Source of the DNA: Prevotellaceae bacterium UBA1726 | GTDB taxonomy: Bacteria > Bacteroidota > Bacteroidia > Bacteroidales > Bacteroidaceae | Assembly (NCBI GenBank): GCA_002316005.1 | Contig: DCIM01000090.1 | Location: forward strand, 5,190-69,189 | Reading direction: 5' to 3' | DNA length: 64,000 nucleotides | In this document: positions 40,796 through 49,576 of the stretch, piece by piece | Position numbering within the stretch: position 1 is the first letter of the stretch | How the letters are laid out: each line of letters starts with the position of its first letter | Program-made: the position numbers and the translations under genes | Notes under the pieces: generated by a model | Seen by the model: only the letters and a program-made list of their open reading frames with translations | The model's database searches: none | Told to the model about the DNA's origin: nothing

Positions 40796-42754
40796 ATGAA
40801 GAGATTTCTTGTTTTCCTTTTTTCTTTGGTCTTGAGTCTTGGGGCAAATGCCCAGTTCAAGATTGACAGACTGATGACAAGTGGTGAGATTGCTCTCCAC
40901 TACGAGGATTATGTGCTCTCCATTCAGTATTTCAACCAGATTATCGCACTTCGCCCGAACCTCTATCAGCCTTGGCATCTGAGAGGTGCGGCAAAGTTCT
41001 ATCTTGAGGATTTCTCAGGAGCAGAAGATGATGCAACAGAGGCAATCGACCGTAATCCTTATGTCGATTTGATTTACGACCTTCGTGCCATCTCCCGAAT
41101 CCGTCAGCAGAAATACGAAGGTGCCATTCAGGACTATACCTCCGCTATTCGCCTTAACCCTAATCAGCAGAACTACTGGTTCAATCGCGCCATCTGCGAG
41201 ATGAACCTGAAGAACTATGATGCGGCACTCCTTCAGACAGACACCATCACCCAGCGTTGGTCGAAGTTTGCCAATGCCTATTCGCTCAAGGCAGAGATAT
41301 ATCTTGAGAAGAAAGATACATTAGAGGCTGCACGATGGATTGACAAGTCGCTGGAGATTGATCCTTTTGACGGAAACACTTGGATGACTCGTGCCTCCAT
41401 CAATCTCTCGCGAAAGGAATGGCGTGAAGCCGACACCTGTCTGTCGAAGGCAATCCATCTGAAGCCAAAGCATGTGCCAAGTTACATCAACCGAGCACTT
41501 GCCCGACTGAATTTCAACAATCTCCGTGGAGCGATGGAGGACTATAACACAGCCCTCGACCTTGATCCAAACAACTTCCTTGCACATTATAACCGCGGTT
41601 TGCTTCGCCAGCAACTCGGAGCCGACAATGACGCTATCGAGGATTTCGATTATGTCATTGAGATGGAACCAGAGAATGTGATGGCAATCTTCAACCGAGG
41701 ATTGTTGCGCCAGAAGACTGGAAACCTGCGTGGTGCTATCCGCGATTATTCGAAGGTGATAGACCAGTTCCCTAATTTCTGGACAGGTCTGGAATATCGT
41801 GCAAAGTGTTATCGTGCGCTTGGAATGACCAATCAGGCCGAGATGGACGAGTTCAAGATTTTCAAGGCACAGATGGATAAGCACCTTGGAATTCAACCTC
41901 GTTGGTCGGCAAGCAAACTCAAGGAGATGCGCAAACGCGGAGAAATTGACCCAGACAAGTATAGCAGTATTGTTGTGGAGGATGAACCAGACGAACGCGC
42001 TTACCAGAGCGAATACCGCGGACATGTGCAGAACCGTAGTGTAGGTTTTGAGACTCGTCCACCGTTCATGATTTCCCTCTTCCCATACAACAATGGCGTG
42101 AAGGCTTATCAGGCATTCGACCGCGATGTGGAGAAGTTCAATGCCCGCAAGGGATTACGTCATCACCTCTATGTGGCATGTGGAAATCACGGTCAGGGAG
42201 CAAGTACTACGACCTACGCCTTTGCCCTTGTCGATTCTCTGACGACAGAGTTGTACACCAGTCTTGGTACTCTGAAAGAGTGTCCTGTGATGATGCAGAG
42301 AGCTGTTGCGTTCTCTGTGGTGCAGAACTATCCTGATGCTATTGCCGACCTTGACGAAGTGATCCGTCAGGACTCAACATTGATGATTGCTTATTGGCAG
42401 AGAGCCGTGTGCCAGTCGTTGATGAACAGTTACAATATCTCGCAGGGACTGGATGCTAAACTGAAGATTGCCAGTGCGTTGAGTGATTTCAACCAAGCCC
42501 TTCGCCTTGCACCAAACAATGCCTACCTCTATTATGACAGGGCTATTGTGAATGCGCTTAATGGTGAGACAAGTAAGGCAATAGAGGATTATTCGCATGC
42601 AATAAAACTCGAACCACACATGGCCGAGGCTTATTACAACAGAGGAATCCTGTATTACAATATGGGCGATAAAAACTCCGCCAAGCGCGATTTGAGTAAG
42701 GCGGGAGAGTTGGGATTGTATGATGCCTACTCAATAATGAAACGAATGAAATAA
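40796..42754 (+). CDS. Exported TPR protein
   Basis: A 652-residue protein with a signal peptide (1-19, ending ANA-Q) followed by about ten TPR units covering ~25-355, many with the AIxDYxxAIxLxP pattern. A charged middle segment (~380-460) precedes a second TPR group (~500-645). It is probably a periplasmic scaffold. The position after def is conserved in Bacteroidales; the usual next gene there (thrS) is absent, replaced by a small acidic protein. Function unknown. Confidence 0.87.
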   Translation: MKRFLVFLFSLVLSLGANAQFKIDRLMTSGEIALHYEDYVLSIQYFNQIIALRPNLYQPWHLRGAAKFYLEDFSGAEDDATEAIDRNPYVDLIYDLRAISRIRQQKYEGAIQDYTSAIRLNPNQQNYWFNRAICEMNLKNYDAALLQTDTITQRWSKFANAYSLKAEIYLEKKDTLEAARWIDKSLEIDPFDGNTWMTRASINLSRKEWREADTCLSKAIHLKPKHVPSYINRALARLNFNNLRGAMEDYNTALDLDPNNFLAHYNRGLLRQQLGADNDAIEDFDYVIEMEPENVMAIFNRGLLRQKTGNLRGAIRDYSKVIDQFPNFWTGLEYRAKCYRALGMTNQAEMDEFKIFKAQMDKHLGIQPRWSASKLKEMRKRGEIDPDKYSSIVVEDEPDERAYQSEYRGHVQNRSVGFETRPPFMISLFPYNNGVKAYQAFDRDVEKFNARKGLRHHLYVACGNHGQGASTTTYAFALVDSLTTELYTSLGTLKECPVMMQRAVAFSVVQNYPDAIADLDEVIRQDSTLMIAYWQRAVCQSLMNSYNISQGLDAKLKIASALSDFNQALRLAPNNAYLYYDRAIVNALNGETSKAIEDYSHAIKLEPHMAEAYYNRGILYYNMGDKNSAKRDLSKAGELGLYDAYSIMKRMK

Positions 42755-42831
42755 GTGGACGTAAGTCGGAAATCAACCGCCGGCTTTACACCTTATATAT
42801 AATATAAAGGAACAAAACAACATTAATTCCT

Positions 42832-43182
42832 ATGGAGACAAACGAGATTGAGTTTGATTATCAGATTCTCAAGAAGGGCGAACCTTGTGACGATTGTTAT
42901 GCCATTCTCAACCTGACCGACGATCAGATTGAGGAGATTGTGACATCTCTTATCGAACAGAATACAGAAGGTGAACTGACCGACATTCCAGAGAAGTATC
43001 TCAATATGTTTGTTGATGCTGCACTCGATGATGCCAGTGAGATTTATCCGAATTTCAGTGATGAGAAGGCAGGTTTCTCAATCATTCTTCAGCGTTTCCT
43101 ACCAGAGGATCTGCTCGATTTCCTTCCAGATGAAGTGATTGAGAACTTCTCGCCAGATATGTTTGAGGCGGTAGAGGAATAA
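42832..43182 (+). CDS. Small acidic protein of unknown function
   Basis: A 116-residue, highly acidic cytoplasmic protein without signal or membrane segment. It opens with two cysteines in CDDCYAIL, continues with a helical DDQIEEIVTSLIEQ stretch and ends with LPEDLLDFLPDEVIENF. No family recognised. It lies 77 nt after the TPR gene and is closed by a hairpin terminator. Confidence 0.7.
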   Translation: METNEIEFDYQILKKGEPCDDCYAILNLTDDQIEEIVTSLIEQNTEGELTDIPEKYLNMFVDAALDDASEIYPNFSDEKAGFSIILQRFLPEDLLDFLPDEVIENFSPDMFEAVEE

Positions 43183-43183
43183 A

Positions 43184-43208
43184 AAAACACCCCAATGAGA
43201 GGTGTTTT
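43184..43208. terminator. Bidirectional terminator
   Basis: AAAACACC (43184-43191) pairs with GGTGTTTT (43201-43208), with A- and T-runs on the two sides. It separates the small acidic gene from the convergent SDR gene. Confidence 0.8.
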
Positions 43209-43236
43209 ATAATTGACGAAGAGTTGAAAGTGCGGA

Positions 43237-43980
43237 TTATTTCCCTGCTGTAGAGATTTTCATTCTTACCCAAAGCCAGCGAGGAATAAGTCGCCAGAAG
43301 AATACGAGAATGCGATAGCGCCAGTCGATGGTGGCTATCGCTTTCTTCTTTTCAATAGCCTTCACAATATCGCACGCCACTTCCTCAGCCTTCAACTTCA
43401 GTGGATAATATTCATTCTTGATGAGGTCAGTAGCCACAAAGCCCGGACGGATATCAGTAAACGAGATGTCCAAATCCTTCATTCTTGCCAACTGACAGAG
43501 TGATTCTATATAAGAGTTCTGGAATCGTTTTGTTGCTGAATAGGCAGGAGCAGCGCCCAGTCCTTTTGTACCCGCAATTGACGAGATGACCGCAATATGT
43601 CCCTTGCGCTCAGGATGAGCCTCGAAATAATGGAATGCGGCAGTAATCATGCGAGTCCAACCCAAGGCGTTTGTCTCTACTGTGCTCAATTCCTTCTGAT
43701 TGTCGAGTGGAATATTCTGATAGCCAATGCCCGAAGAGTGGAAATAAAGGTCCAAACCACCCAAAGTGTCAGCCAAAGCAACGAGTTTCTCAGGTGCTTC
43801 GTCCTTTGTGATGTCAATTTGCGAAGTAGCGACAATATTCTCGTGAAGAGCCGAAACCTCAGCAAGGCAGTCTTCTCTACGACCAGCAATACCTACCTTG
43901 TAACCCTTCTCTGCAAGCAAAAGAGCCACTTCACGACCAATTCCTGATGTTGCACCAACAACAATAGCAGTTTTCTCCAT
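43237..43980 (-). CDS. Short-chain dehydrogenase/reductase
   Basis: A 247-residue NAD(P)-dependent oxidoreductase. The cofactor site is GATSGIGREV (residues 9-18), with GRRE suggesting NADP preference. The catalytic Ser/Tyr/Lys region is ISSIAGTKG and AYSATKRF. The C-terminal ~25 residues are hydrophobic and basic (VFFWRLIPRWLWVRMK), suggesting membrane association as in DltE-like SDRs. Substrate unknown. It lies 7 nt downstream of crcB. Confidence 0.9.
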   Translation of the reverse strand: MEKTAIVVGATSGIGREVALLLAEKGYKVGIAGRREDCLAEVSALHENIVATSQIDITKDEAPEKLVALADTLGGLDLYFHSSGIGYQNIPLDNQKELSTVETNALGWTRMITAAFHYFEAHPERKGHIAVISSIAGTKGLGAAPAYSATKRFQNSYIESLCQLARMKDLDISFTDIRPGFVATDLIKNEYYPLKLKAEEVACDIVKAIEKKKAIATIDWRYRILVFFWRLIPRWLWVRMKISTAGK

Positions 43981-43987
43981 ACCTTAT

Positions 43988-44371
43988 TTAATTTATAATA
44001 GCACTACCCGCCACAACGGCAAGAATGCCTAAGACAAGACTCAATACAATGTAAACGCCAAACGAGATGTAATTCCCCGCAGTGAGCATTGACAGTGACT
44101 CGTTTGAGAGAGTGCTGAAAGTGGTGAAACCACCGCAAAGACCAACCGTGAGCATAAGGCGTGTTGGTTCGGCAATGCCGAATCGTGCAGCCATTCCATT
44201 GAACAATCCAATGAGGAAACAACCAAGAATATTGGCCAGAAATGTACCCAAAGGAAACTCCAGCCCAAATCCGGCGAACAGTTTGATGTCGGTTGTCAAC
44301 TGACCAACGAGATAGCGAAGAACACTACCCGTGCCACCACCAAGGAAAATCAATGCGAGCGTCTTTATCAT
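43988..44371 (-). CDS. crcB: Fluoride exporter CrcB/Fluc
   Basis: A 127-residue, four-helix dual-topology fluoride channel. Family motifs are GGGTGSVLRY near the N-terminus, FPLGTFLANILGCFLIG, and GLCGGFTTFSTLSNE with the sodium/fluoride-site residues. No fluoride riboswitch (GGNGAUGGNG-type) was seen in the short upstream gap. It sits between the SprT-like and SDR genes on the minus strand. Confidence 0.95.
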   Translation of the reverse strand: MIKTLALIFLGGGTGSVLRYLVGQLTTDIKLFAGFGLEFPLGTFLANILGCFLIGLFNGMAARFGIAEPTRLMLTVGLCGGFTTFSTLSNESLSMLTAGNYISFGVYIVLSLVLGILAVVAGSAIIN

Positions 44372-44404
44372 TATCGTTTTTATTATTATTCTAATTTTTG
44401 AATT

Positions 44405-45097
44405 CTACTTGCTTTCTGCTGGTTTCAGTACAAGTCTTCCTTCTGCCGAACGACTGAATTCAAGAGGAATCGCCCCTTCAAGTTCCTTGTCGAGTTCCTC
44501 TTTTGTAATCTTGTAAATCTTTGGCCTTAGTGAACGAGGAATGCTGCAGAAGTAAGGATTGCGACTATTGTACCATCGCGTTTCTTTCAGACGGACGTAT
44601 TTCGGCAAGTCGCGATACAACTCGAAAACCTTTGATTGTGAGGGTCTTGTGATGCCCCAACTGCCATCCTCCAACTGAGAGACGGCAAGTACATTCTGCA
44701 CAGGTTTGTCCTTTGGTGCCTGCTGAAGTTTTCCCCTGTGGCTTATGGTGATATGTCTGCCAAAGCGCGAGTTTATCTCCGCCATCTTCTGACGAAACAG
44801 CGGACCGTGAGCAGAGTCGTCAATCATATGGTTTGACAAGATGTCAAGGTGGATCATCTCGTGCAGAATTGTATCCTCAAGCACATTCTCCTCCAAATCG
44901 TAGAAGGCACTGATGCTCAGAGTGAAATCGTAGAAGACGCGTTGCCTGAACAGTCGCTTCTTTGACTTGTAGCGAACACACCCCAGCATGCTCCTCGAAT
45001 TATTGACCTTCAGACGAGGAACGGGCAGTCTTCCCTCAAACACCTGTTGGTTGTAAAGGTCGAACTTCTGCCGGAGATATGCGAGTGTTACAATCAT
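44405..45097 (-). CDS. SprT-like zinc metallopeptidase
   Basis: A 230-residue protein. The SprT domain spans ~10-150 with the zinc motif HEMIH (H79, E80, H83) and a following SAHGPLFRQKM segment with a third ligand candidate. The C-terminal third is basic and Bacteroidales-specific. The human relative Spartan cleaves DNA-crosslinked proteins; a role in DNA-protein repair is possible but not shown. The -7 box TAACTTTG (45109-45102) ends four bases before the ATG, so the message may be leaderless. Confidence 0.85.
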   Translation of the reverse strand: MIVTLAYLRQKFDLYNQQVFEGRLPVPRLKVNNSRSMLGCVRYKSKKRLFRQRVFYDFTLSISAFYDLEENVLEDTILHEMIHLDILSNHMIDDSAHGPLFRQKMAEINSRFGRHITISHRGKLQQAPKDKPVQNVLAVSQLEDGSWGITRPSQSKVFELYRDLPKYVRLKETRWYNSRNPYFCSIPRSLRPKIYKITKEELDKELEGAIPLEFSRSAEGRLVLKPAESK

Positions 45098-45200
45098 AAT
45101 GCAAAGTTATGCTTTTTCTGCGAGAAATCCAAGCAAAAGGCTCCTAATCCTAACAATCATAAGTACAAACGATTTTTTCAAGAAATAAATACCTTTGCGT

Positions 45201-45231
45201 TTTGAAATCTCGCAGTTTTTTGTTACCTTTG
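45201..45231 (+). promoter_or_regulatory. Promoter of the DUF1846 gene
   Basis: TTTG (45201-45204) and TACCTTTG (45224-45231) are 19 nt apart, about 31 nt before the start codon at 45263. Confidence 0.75.
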
Positions 45232-45262
45232 TATCCCGTATTACAATAATCAACACATTTGT

Positions 45263-46723
45263 ATGAAATACGGCTTTGACAACGACAAATACCTCAGAAT
45301 TCAGTCTGAGCACATCAAAGAGCGCATCGCTCAGTTTGGTAATAAACTCTATCTTGAGTTAGGCGGCAAACTCTTTGACGATCATCACGCTTCACGCGTT
45401 CTCCCTGGTTTTCAACCCGATTCTAAACTCCGAATGCTGAGTCAGTTGAGCGACTCCGCAGAGATTGTTATCGTAATCAGTGCCCTCGATATTGAGAAGA
45501 ATAAGGTGCGTCAGGACCTTGGCATCACTTACGATATGGACGTTCTGCGCCTCAGAACAGAGTTCATGAACCGTGGATTCCTCGTTGGGAGTGTTGTCAT
45601 TACTCACTATAATGGTCAGAAGAGTGCTGATAACTATCGCCAGAAACTTGAGCGCTTGGGTATCAAGGCATATTATCACTACACAATTGAGGGCTATCCT
45701 CACAATGTTGCACTTATTGATTCTGATGAGGGATTTGGCCGTAACGACTATGTGGAGACAACCCGCCCACTTGTGATTGTCACAGCCCCTGGTCCTGGTT
45801 CGGGAAAGATGGCCGTTTGTCTTAGCCAGTTGTATCAGGAGAATAAGCGAGGCATTGAGGCAGGATATGCTAAATTCGAGACTTTCCCAGTGTGGAACCT
45901 CCCATTGAAGCACCCTGTGAACATTGCCTACGAGGCAGCAACAGCCGACCTTAATGATGTGAATATGATTGACCCATTCCATCTTGAGGCATACAACAAG
46001 ACAGCAATCAACTATAACCGCGATATAGAGATTTTCCCTGTTCTTGATGCCCTCTTTGAGGGAATATATGGTAACAACCCATATAAGAGCCCAACAGATA
46101 TGGGCGTAAACATGGTTGGTTTCTGCATTTCTGATGATGAGGCTTGCCACGAGGCTTCAAAGCAGGAGATTATCCGCCGCTACTACACAGCCCTCAACGC
46201 AATGGCAAATGGTGCGGGTAATGACAGTGAGGTGGCAAAGATTGCACTCCTTTTCAAGCAGGCTGGTATCAACAGCGCTTACCGCAATACCACTGTTGCA
46301 GCAAAGGAAAAGCAGGAACAGACAGGCCATACTGCAGCCGCAATCGAACTTGAAGACGGAACAATCATCACATCAAAGTCGAGTCCGCTGCTCGGTTGTT
46401 CTGCAGCTTTGCTTCTTAATTCAATAAAGCATCTTGCAGGAATCGACCACGAGACAAAACTCATCTCGCAAAGCCTCATTGAACCAATTCAGTACACAAA
46501 GGTAAACTACCTTCAAGGACGCAATCCACGACTTCATACTGACGAAGTGCTTGTGGCATTGTCGGTTTTGAGTACTACTGACGAGAAATGCCGACTTGCT
46601 CTTGAGCAACTTCCAAAACTCAAAGGTTGTCAGGCACATACAACAGTAATGCTGAGCGAGGTTGACCATAAAATCTTCAAGAAACTGGGAATTGACCTCA
46701 CCTGTGACCCTGTAAAGAAGTAA
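45263..46723 (+). CDS. DUF1846 family protein
   Basis: A 486-residue cytoplasmic protein of the DUF1846 family, widespread in anaerobes and firmicutes. It starts with KYGFDNDKYLRIQSEHI and contains a P-loop-like stretch VTAPGPGSGKMAVCLSQLY (~175-193), suggesting nucleotide binding. TAPGPGSGK, FETFPVWNLPLKHPVNIAYEAA in outline, and YNRDIEIFPVL are family motifs. Its reaction is unknown to me. It has its own promoter and is followed by repeat array R3 and a terminator. Confidence 0.9.
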   Translation: MKYGFDNDKYLRIQSEHIKERIAQFGNKLYLELGGKLFDDHHASRVLPGFQPDSKLRMLSQLSDSAEIVIVISALDIEKNKVRQDLGITYDMDVLRLRTEFMNRGFLVGSVVITHYNGQKSADNYRQKLERLGIKAYYHYTIEGYPHNVALIDSDEGFGRNDYVETTRPLVIVTAPGPGSGKMAVCLSQLYQENKRGIEAGYAKFETFPVWNLPLKHPVNIAYEAATADLNDVNMIDPFHLEAYNKTAINYNRDIEIFPVLDALFEGIYGNNPYKSPTDMGVNMVGFCISDDEACHEASKQEIIRRYYTALNAMANGAGNDSEVAKIALLFKQAGINSAYRNTTVAAKEKQEQTGHTAAAIELEDGTIITSKSSPLLGCSAALLLNSIKHLAGIDHETKLISQSLIEPIQYTKVNYLQGRNPRLHTDEVLVALSVLSTTDEKCRLALEQLPKLKGCQAHTTVMLSEVDHKIFKKLGIDLTCDPVKK

Positions 46724-46775
46724 GGGTATCATCCGTAGTAAATAGGAATTTTCTTTACACGCAAAAATAGCATTG

Positions 46776-46858
46776 TCATTTAACCCTTTTCATGGTGTCA
46801 TTCCACTGAAATGAACTCCTCATTCCATTGAAATGACCACCTCATTCCACTGAAATGA
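46776..46858. repeat. Palindromic array R3 (four units, 22-bp period)
   Basis: Units start at 46776 (degenerate second half), 46798, 46820 and 46842, exactly 22 bp apart. The last three read TCATTCCACTGAAATGA with one substitution in the middle copy. Spacers are TGGTG, ACTCC and CCACC. Confidence 0.92.
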
Positions 46859-46869
46859 CAACATGAAAT

Positions 46870-46920
46870 AAGCGCGATTGCAATTACCTGTAATTCAGAT
46901 GGTTACAATCGTGCTTTTGT
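46870..46920 (+). terminator. Intrinsic terminator after array R3
   Basis: AAGCGCGATTG (46870-46880) pairs with CAATCGTGCTT (46906-46916) with one G-T pair, followed by T-rich sequence. It probably ends the DUF1846 transcript, which would then include array R3. Confidence 0.7.
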
Positions 46921-46993
46921 TATGTCTTGTCCGAAAGGCGGATTTTACCTGCCGAAAAATTGTTTACATTATAGACAATATGTTCTTATTTGC

Positions 46994-47545
46994 TTATTGC
47001 TCTATTTTCTCGAACTTATAGCCCAGTCGTTTCATCTCTACTGCAGCACCAATAAGATATAAAGTATGGATGCTTCGGGTGAATGTGTGGAACGCCAAAG
47101 GCGACTGTGGGTCAATCTGCTCGTGGCGCAATTTGTCGAGCACTTGTTGAGCGCAAGCCTGAATGAGTTTCTCGCAATCAGCAAATTCCTCACCCTCAAG
47201 ACCAAGCACCTCCTGACGAACCACCTCGTCCATATAGTCAAAACCACGCTTGTCGCGCAACGACTCATATATATTTGGCAGTTGCGAATAGAATTCCCAA
47301 TCCTTGTCCCAATAGGCAGCAACGGCCATACCAAGGTACATCGCCCAACCGAGAGCAACAGTAGGGTAGTCGGCAATCTCGCGAACGGCATCCTGAACAT
47401 AGGCAGGAGCCACTTCGTTCCATTTTTCGGTTATGTCTTCAGATTCGAGCAACTGACCCGAAAGTTCGCCCATTGAAGTGAGCATCTTCAGTAAGTGTTG
47501 CATCAAATCATACTCGTATTTGTCAAGAAATTCTATTTGTTCCAT
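46994..47545 (-). CDS. Conserved Bacteroidales protein of unknown function
   Basis: A 183-residue, mostly helical cytoplasmic protein, acidic, with a weakly hydrophobic Trp-containing stretch (TVALGWAMYLGMAVAAYWDKDW) and a C-terminal AFHTFTRSIHTLYLIGAAVEM helix. No signal peptide or recognised motif. Its start overlaps the end of the HAD gene by 13 bases, indicating translational coupling. Confidence 0.75.
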   Translation of the reverse strand: MEQIEFLDKYEYDLMQHLLKMLTSMGELSGQLLESEDITEKWNEVAPAYVQDAVREIADYPTVALGWAMYLGMAVAAYWDKDWEFYSQLPNIYESLRDKRGFDYMDEVVRQEVLGLEGEEFADCEKLIQACAQQVLDKLRHEQIDPQSPLAFHTFTRSIHTLYLIGAAVEMKRLGYKFEKIEQ

Positions 47546-48174
47546 ATCTTCAATAGTTCTTCGTAGTTCAAACCTTCGAAATTGTCAATCACATAGTTGC
47601 ATTTGTCTTGAATCGCCTCACGAGGATTACCCGTTGCAAGACCGATGGTGAATATTCCAGCTGACATTCCCGCCTGAAGTCCGGTGAATGCATCCTCAAA
47701 GACAATGCACTCATCTAACTGAGCGTCAGCCGCTTGCGCACCTTTAAGGTAGCAATCTGGGTCAGGCTTAGAGGCACTAAAATCCTCTGCCGTCAGTATG
47801 CGGTCGAACATCTTGAGGAAGTCTGGTTCTTTCTTGGCGAGACTTTCCATCTTCAGTGTAGGCGAACTCGTAACAACAAAGCATTTCACCCCGTGATTCT
47901 TCAAATCTTTTACAAACTCCTCTGCACCCTCAACACAAGGATAATCCATCGTTTTCTCGAAGTTGGTGATTGCCTCAGTCACCTCCTCCCAAAGTTCCGG
48001 AGCAAAGAATCGCGAAAGGATATTCGTGAGCGTAGTACCTTTTATGTCATACGCGAAAGTAGGTACATCCGGGCGGTATTTCCTTCCCATAGCACCCCAA
48101 AACTCAGTATATTGGTCTTCAGTGGCAATCAAAGTGCCATCCAAATCAAATAAAGCGGCTTTAAGATTTCTCAT
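47533..48174 (-). CDS. HAD-superfamily phosphatase (beta-phosphoglucomutase-like)
   Basis: A 213-residue haloacid-dehalogenase-type hydrolase. Motif I is ALFDLDGTL with the nucleophile Asp, motif II is CFVVTSSPT, motif III includes SKPDPDCYL, and motif IV is CIVFEDAFTGLQAG. The small helical cap places it with sugar-phosphate phosphatases and phosphoglucomutases. A minus-strand TACCTTTG box (48200-48193) places transcription start near 48187, so the ATG at 48174 is used and not the in-frame ATG at 48234. Confidence 0.9.
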   Translation of the reverse strand: MRNLKAALFDLDGTLIATEDQYTEFWGAMGRKYRPDVPTFAYDIKGTTLTNILSRFFAPELWEEVTEAITNFEKTMDYPCVEGAEEFVKDLKNHGVKCFVVTSSPTLKMESLAKKEPDFLKMFDRILTAEDFSASKPDPDCYLKGAQAADAQLDECIVFEDAFTGLQAGMSAGIFTIGLATGNPREAIQDKCNYVIDNFEGLNYEELLKIWNK

Positions 48175-48284
48175 TATTTGCATATTTTTATGCAAAGGTA
48201 CGAGTAATTTTTGAGAAATTCTTGTTTTTTCCAATCTTTATTCGTACTTTTGTACATAGAACGAAAAACTAAAAATAATATTAA

Positions 48285-49562
48285 ATGAAAAAGAATCTCG
48301 AAACAATTTGTATCCACGGTGGCTGGAAACCAACAAAGGGAGAGCCACAGCAGTTGCCAATCTATCAGAGTACAACCTTCAAATACGAAACCAGCGACCA
48401 GATGGCTCGTCTGTTTGATTTGAAGGACAACGGCTATTTCTATACACGATTGGCAAATCCAACCAACGATGCTGTTGCAAAGAAAATCAATGCCCTTGAG
48501 GGTGGAGTAGGTTGTGTGCTTACTTCTTCAGGTCAGGCAGCAAACTTCTATGCAGTTTTCAACATCTGTGAGGCAGGCGACCACTTCATCACAAGTTGCA
48601 ACATCTATGGCGGTACATACAACCTCTTTGGTGTAACGATGAAGAAACTCGGTATTGAGTGTACTTACATTGACCCAGATTGGGATGACGAGAAGATTGA
48701 GGCTTGCTTCAAGGAAAACACAAAGTGTTTCTTCGGCGAGACAATCTCTAATCCTGGCGGTAATGTCTTTGATATTGAGCGCTTTGCAAAGATGGCCCAC
48801 AAACATGGAGTTCCACTGATTGTTGACAATACTTTCGCTACTCCAATCAACTGCCGTCCATTCGAGTGGGGATGTGACATTGTGACACATTCTACTACAA
48901 AGTATATGGACGGACACGCAAGTCAGGTTGGTGGTGCTGTTGTTGATTCAGGCAATTTCGATTGGGAGAAATATGCAGAGAAGTTCCCTGGTCTTACAAC
49001 TCCAGACGAGTCATATCATGGACTTACCTATACCAAGGCATTCGGCAAGGGTGCATATACAACAAAACTCGTGAGCCAGTTGATGCGCGACCTTGGTTCT
49101 ATTCCTGCTCCACAGAACTCATTCCTCTTGAATCTTGGTCTTGAGACTCTTGCCCTCCGTATGCGTCAGCATTGTGCTAATGCTCAGGCAGTTGCAGAAT
49201 GGTTGGAGAAGAATCCGAAGGTGGGTTGGGTGAACTATTGCGGTCTGCCTTCCGACAAGTACTATGCCCTTGGCCAGAAGTACTTGCCAAATGGTTCTTG
49301 TGGCGTTATTGCCTTTGGATTGAAGGGAACACGCGAGGACGCAATCCGTTTCATGGATAATCTCGAATTCATTTCGATTGTTACTCATGTGGCTGATGCT
49401 CGCACTTGTGTGCTTCATCCTGCTTCGCACACTCACCGTCAGATGTCGGAAGAGCAACTTCGCGAGGCTGGCGTAGCACCTGATTTGGTTCGCCTCTCAG
49501 TGGGAATCGAGAATGTTGAGGATATCATTGCTGACCTTGAACAGGCAATGAGTAAAATGTAA
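48285..49562 (+). CDS. metY: O-acetylhomoserine sulfhydrylase (aminocarboxypropyltransferase)
   Basis: A PLP enzyme of 425 residues that makes homocysteine from O-acetylhomoserine and sulfide in methionine synthesis. The PLP lysine is K206 (HSTTKYMDGH). YTRLANPT, SSGQAANFYA and VDNTFATP are family motifs, and the length and DESYHGL insertion favour MetY over methionine gamma-lyase or MetB. The -7 box TACTTTTG is at 48245-48252. No SAM riboswitch is visible in the 50-nt leader. Confidence 0.92.
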   Translation: MKKNLETICIHGGWKPTKGEPQQLPIYQSTTFKYETSDQMARLFDLKDNGYFYTRLANPTNDAVAKKINALEGGVGCVLTSSGQAANFYAVFNICEAGDHFITSCNIYGGTYNLFGVTMKKLGIECTYIDPDWDDEKIEACFKENTKCFFGETISNPGGNVFDIERFAKMAHKHGVPLIVDNTFATPINCRPFEWGCDIVTHSTTKYMDGHASQVGGAVVDSGNFDWEKYAEKFPGLTTPDESYHGLTYTKAFGKGAYTTKLVSQLMRDLGSIPAPQNSFLLNLGLETLALRMRQHCANAQAVAEWLEKNPKVGWVNYCGLPSDKYYALGQKYLPNGSCGVIAFGLKGTREDAIRFMDNLEFISIVTHVADARTCVLHPASHTHRQMSEEQLREAGVAPDLVRLSVGIENVEDIIADLEQAMSKM

Positions 49563-49576
49563 GTTGACTGAAATTG

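Noticed and set aside
44372..44404. Possible fluoride riboswitch ahead of crcB.
   Set aside because: The upstream gap is only 33 nt to the next gene and lacks the conserved motif.
48253..48284. Possible SAM-type riboswitch ahead of metY.
   Set aside because: The promoter lies about 33 nt before the ATG, so the leader is too short.
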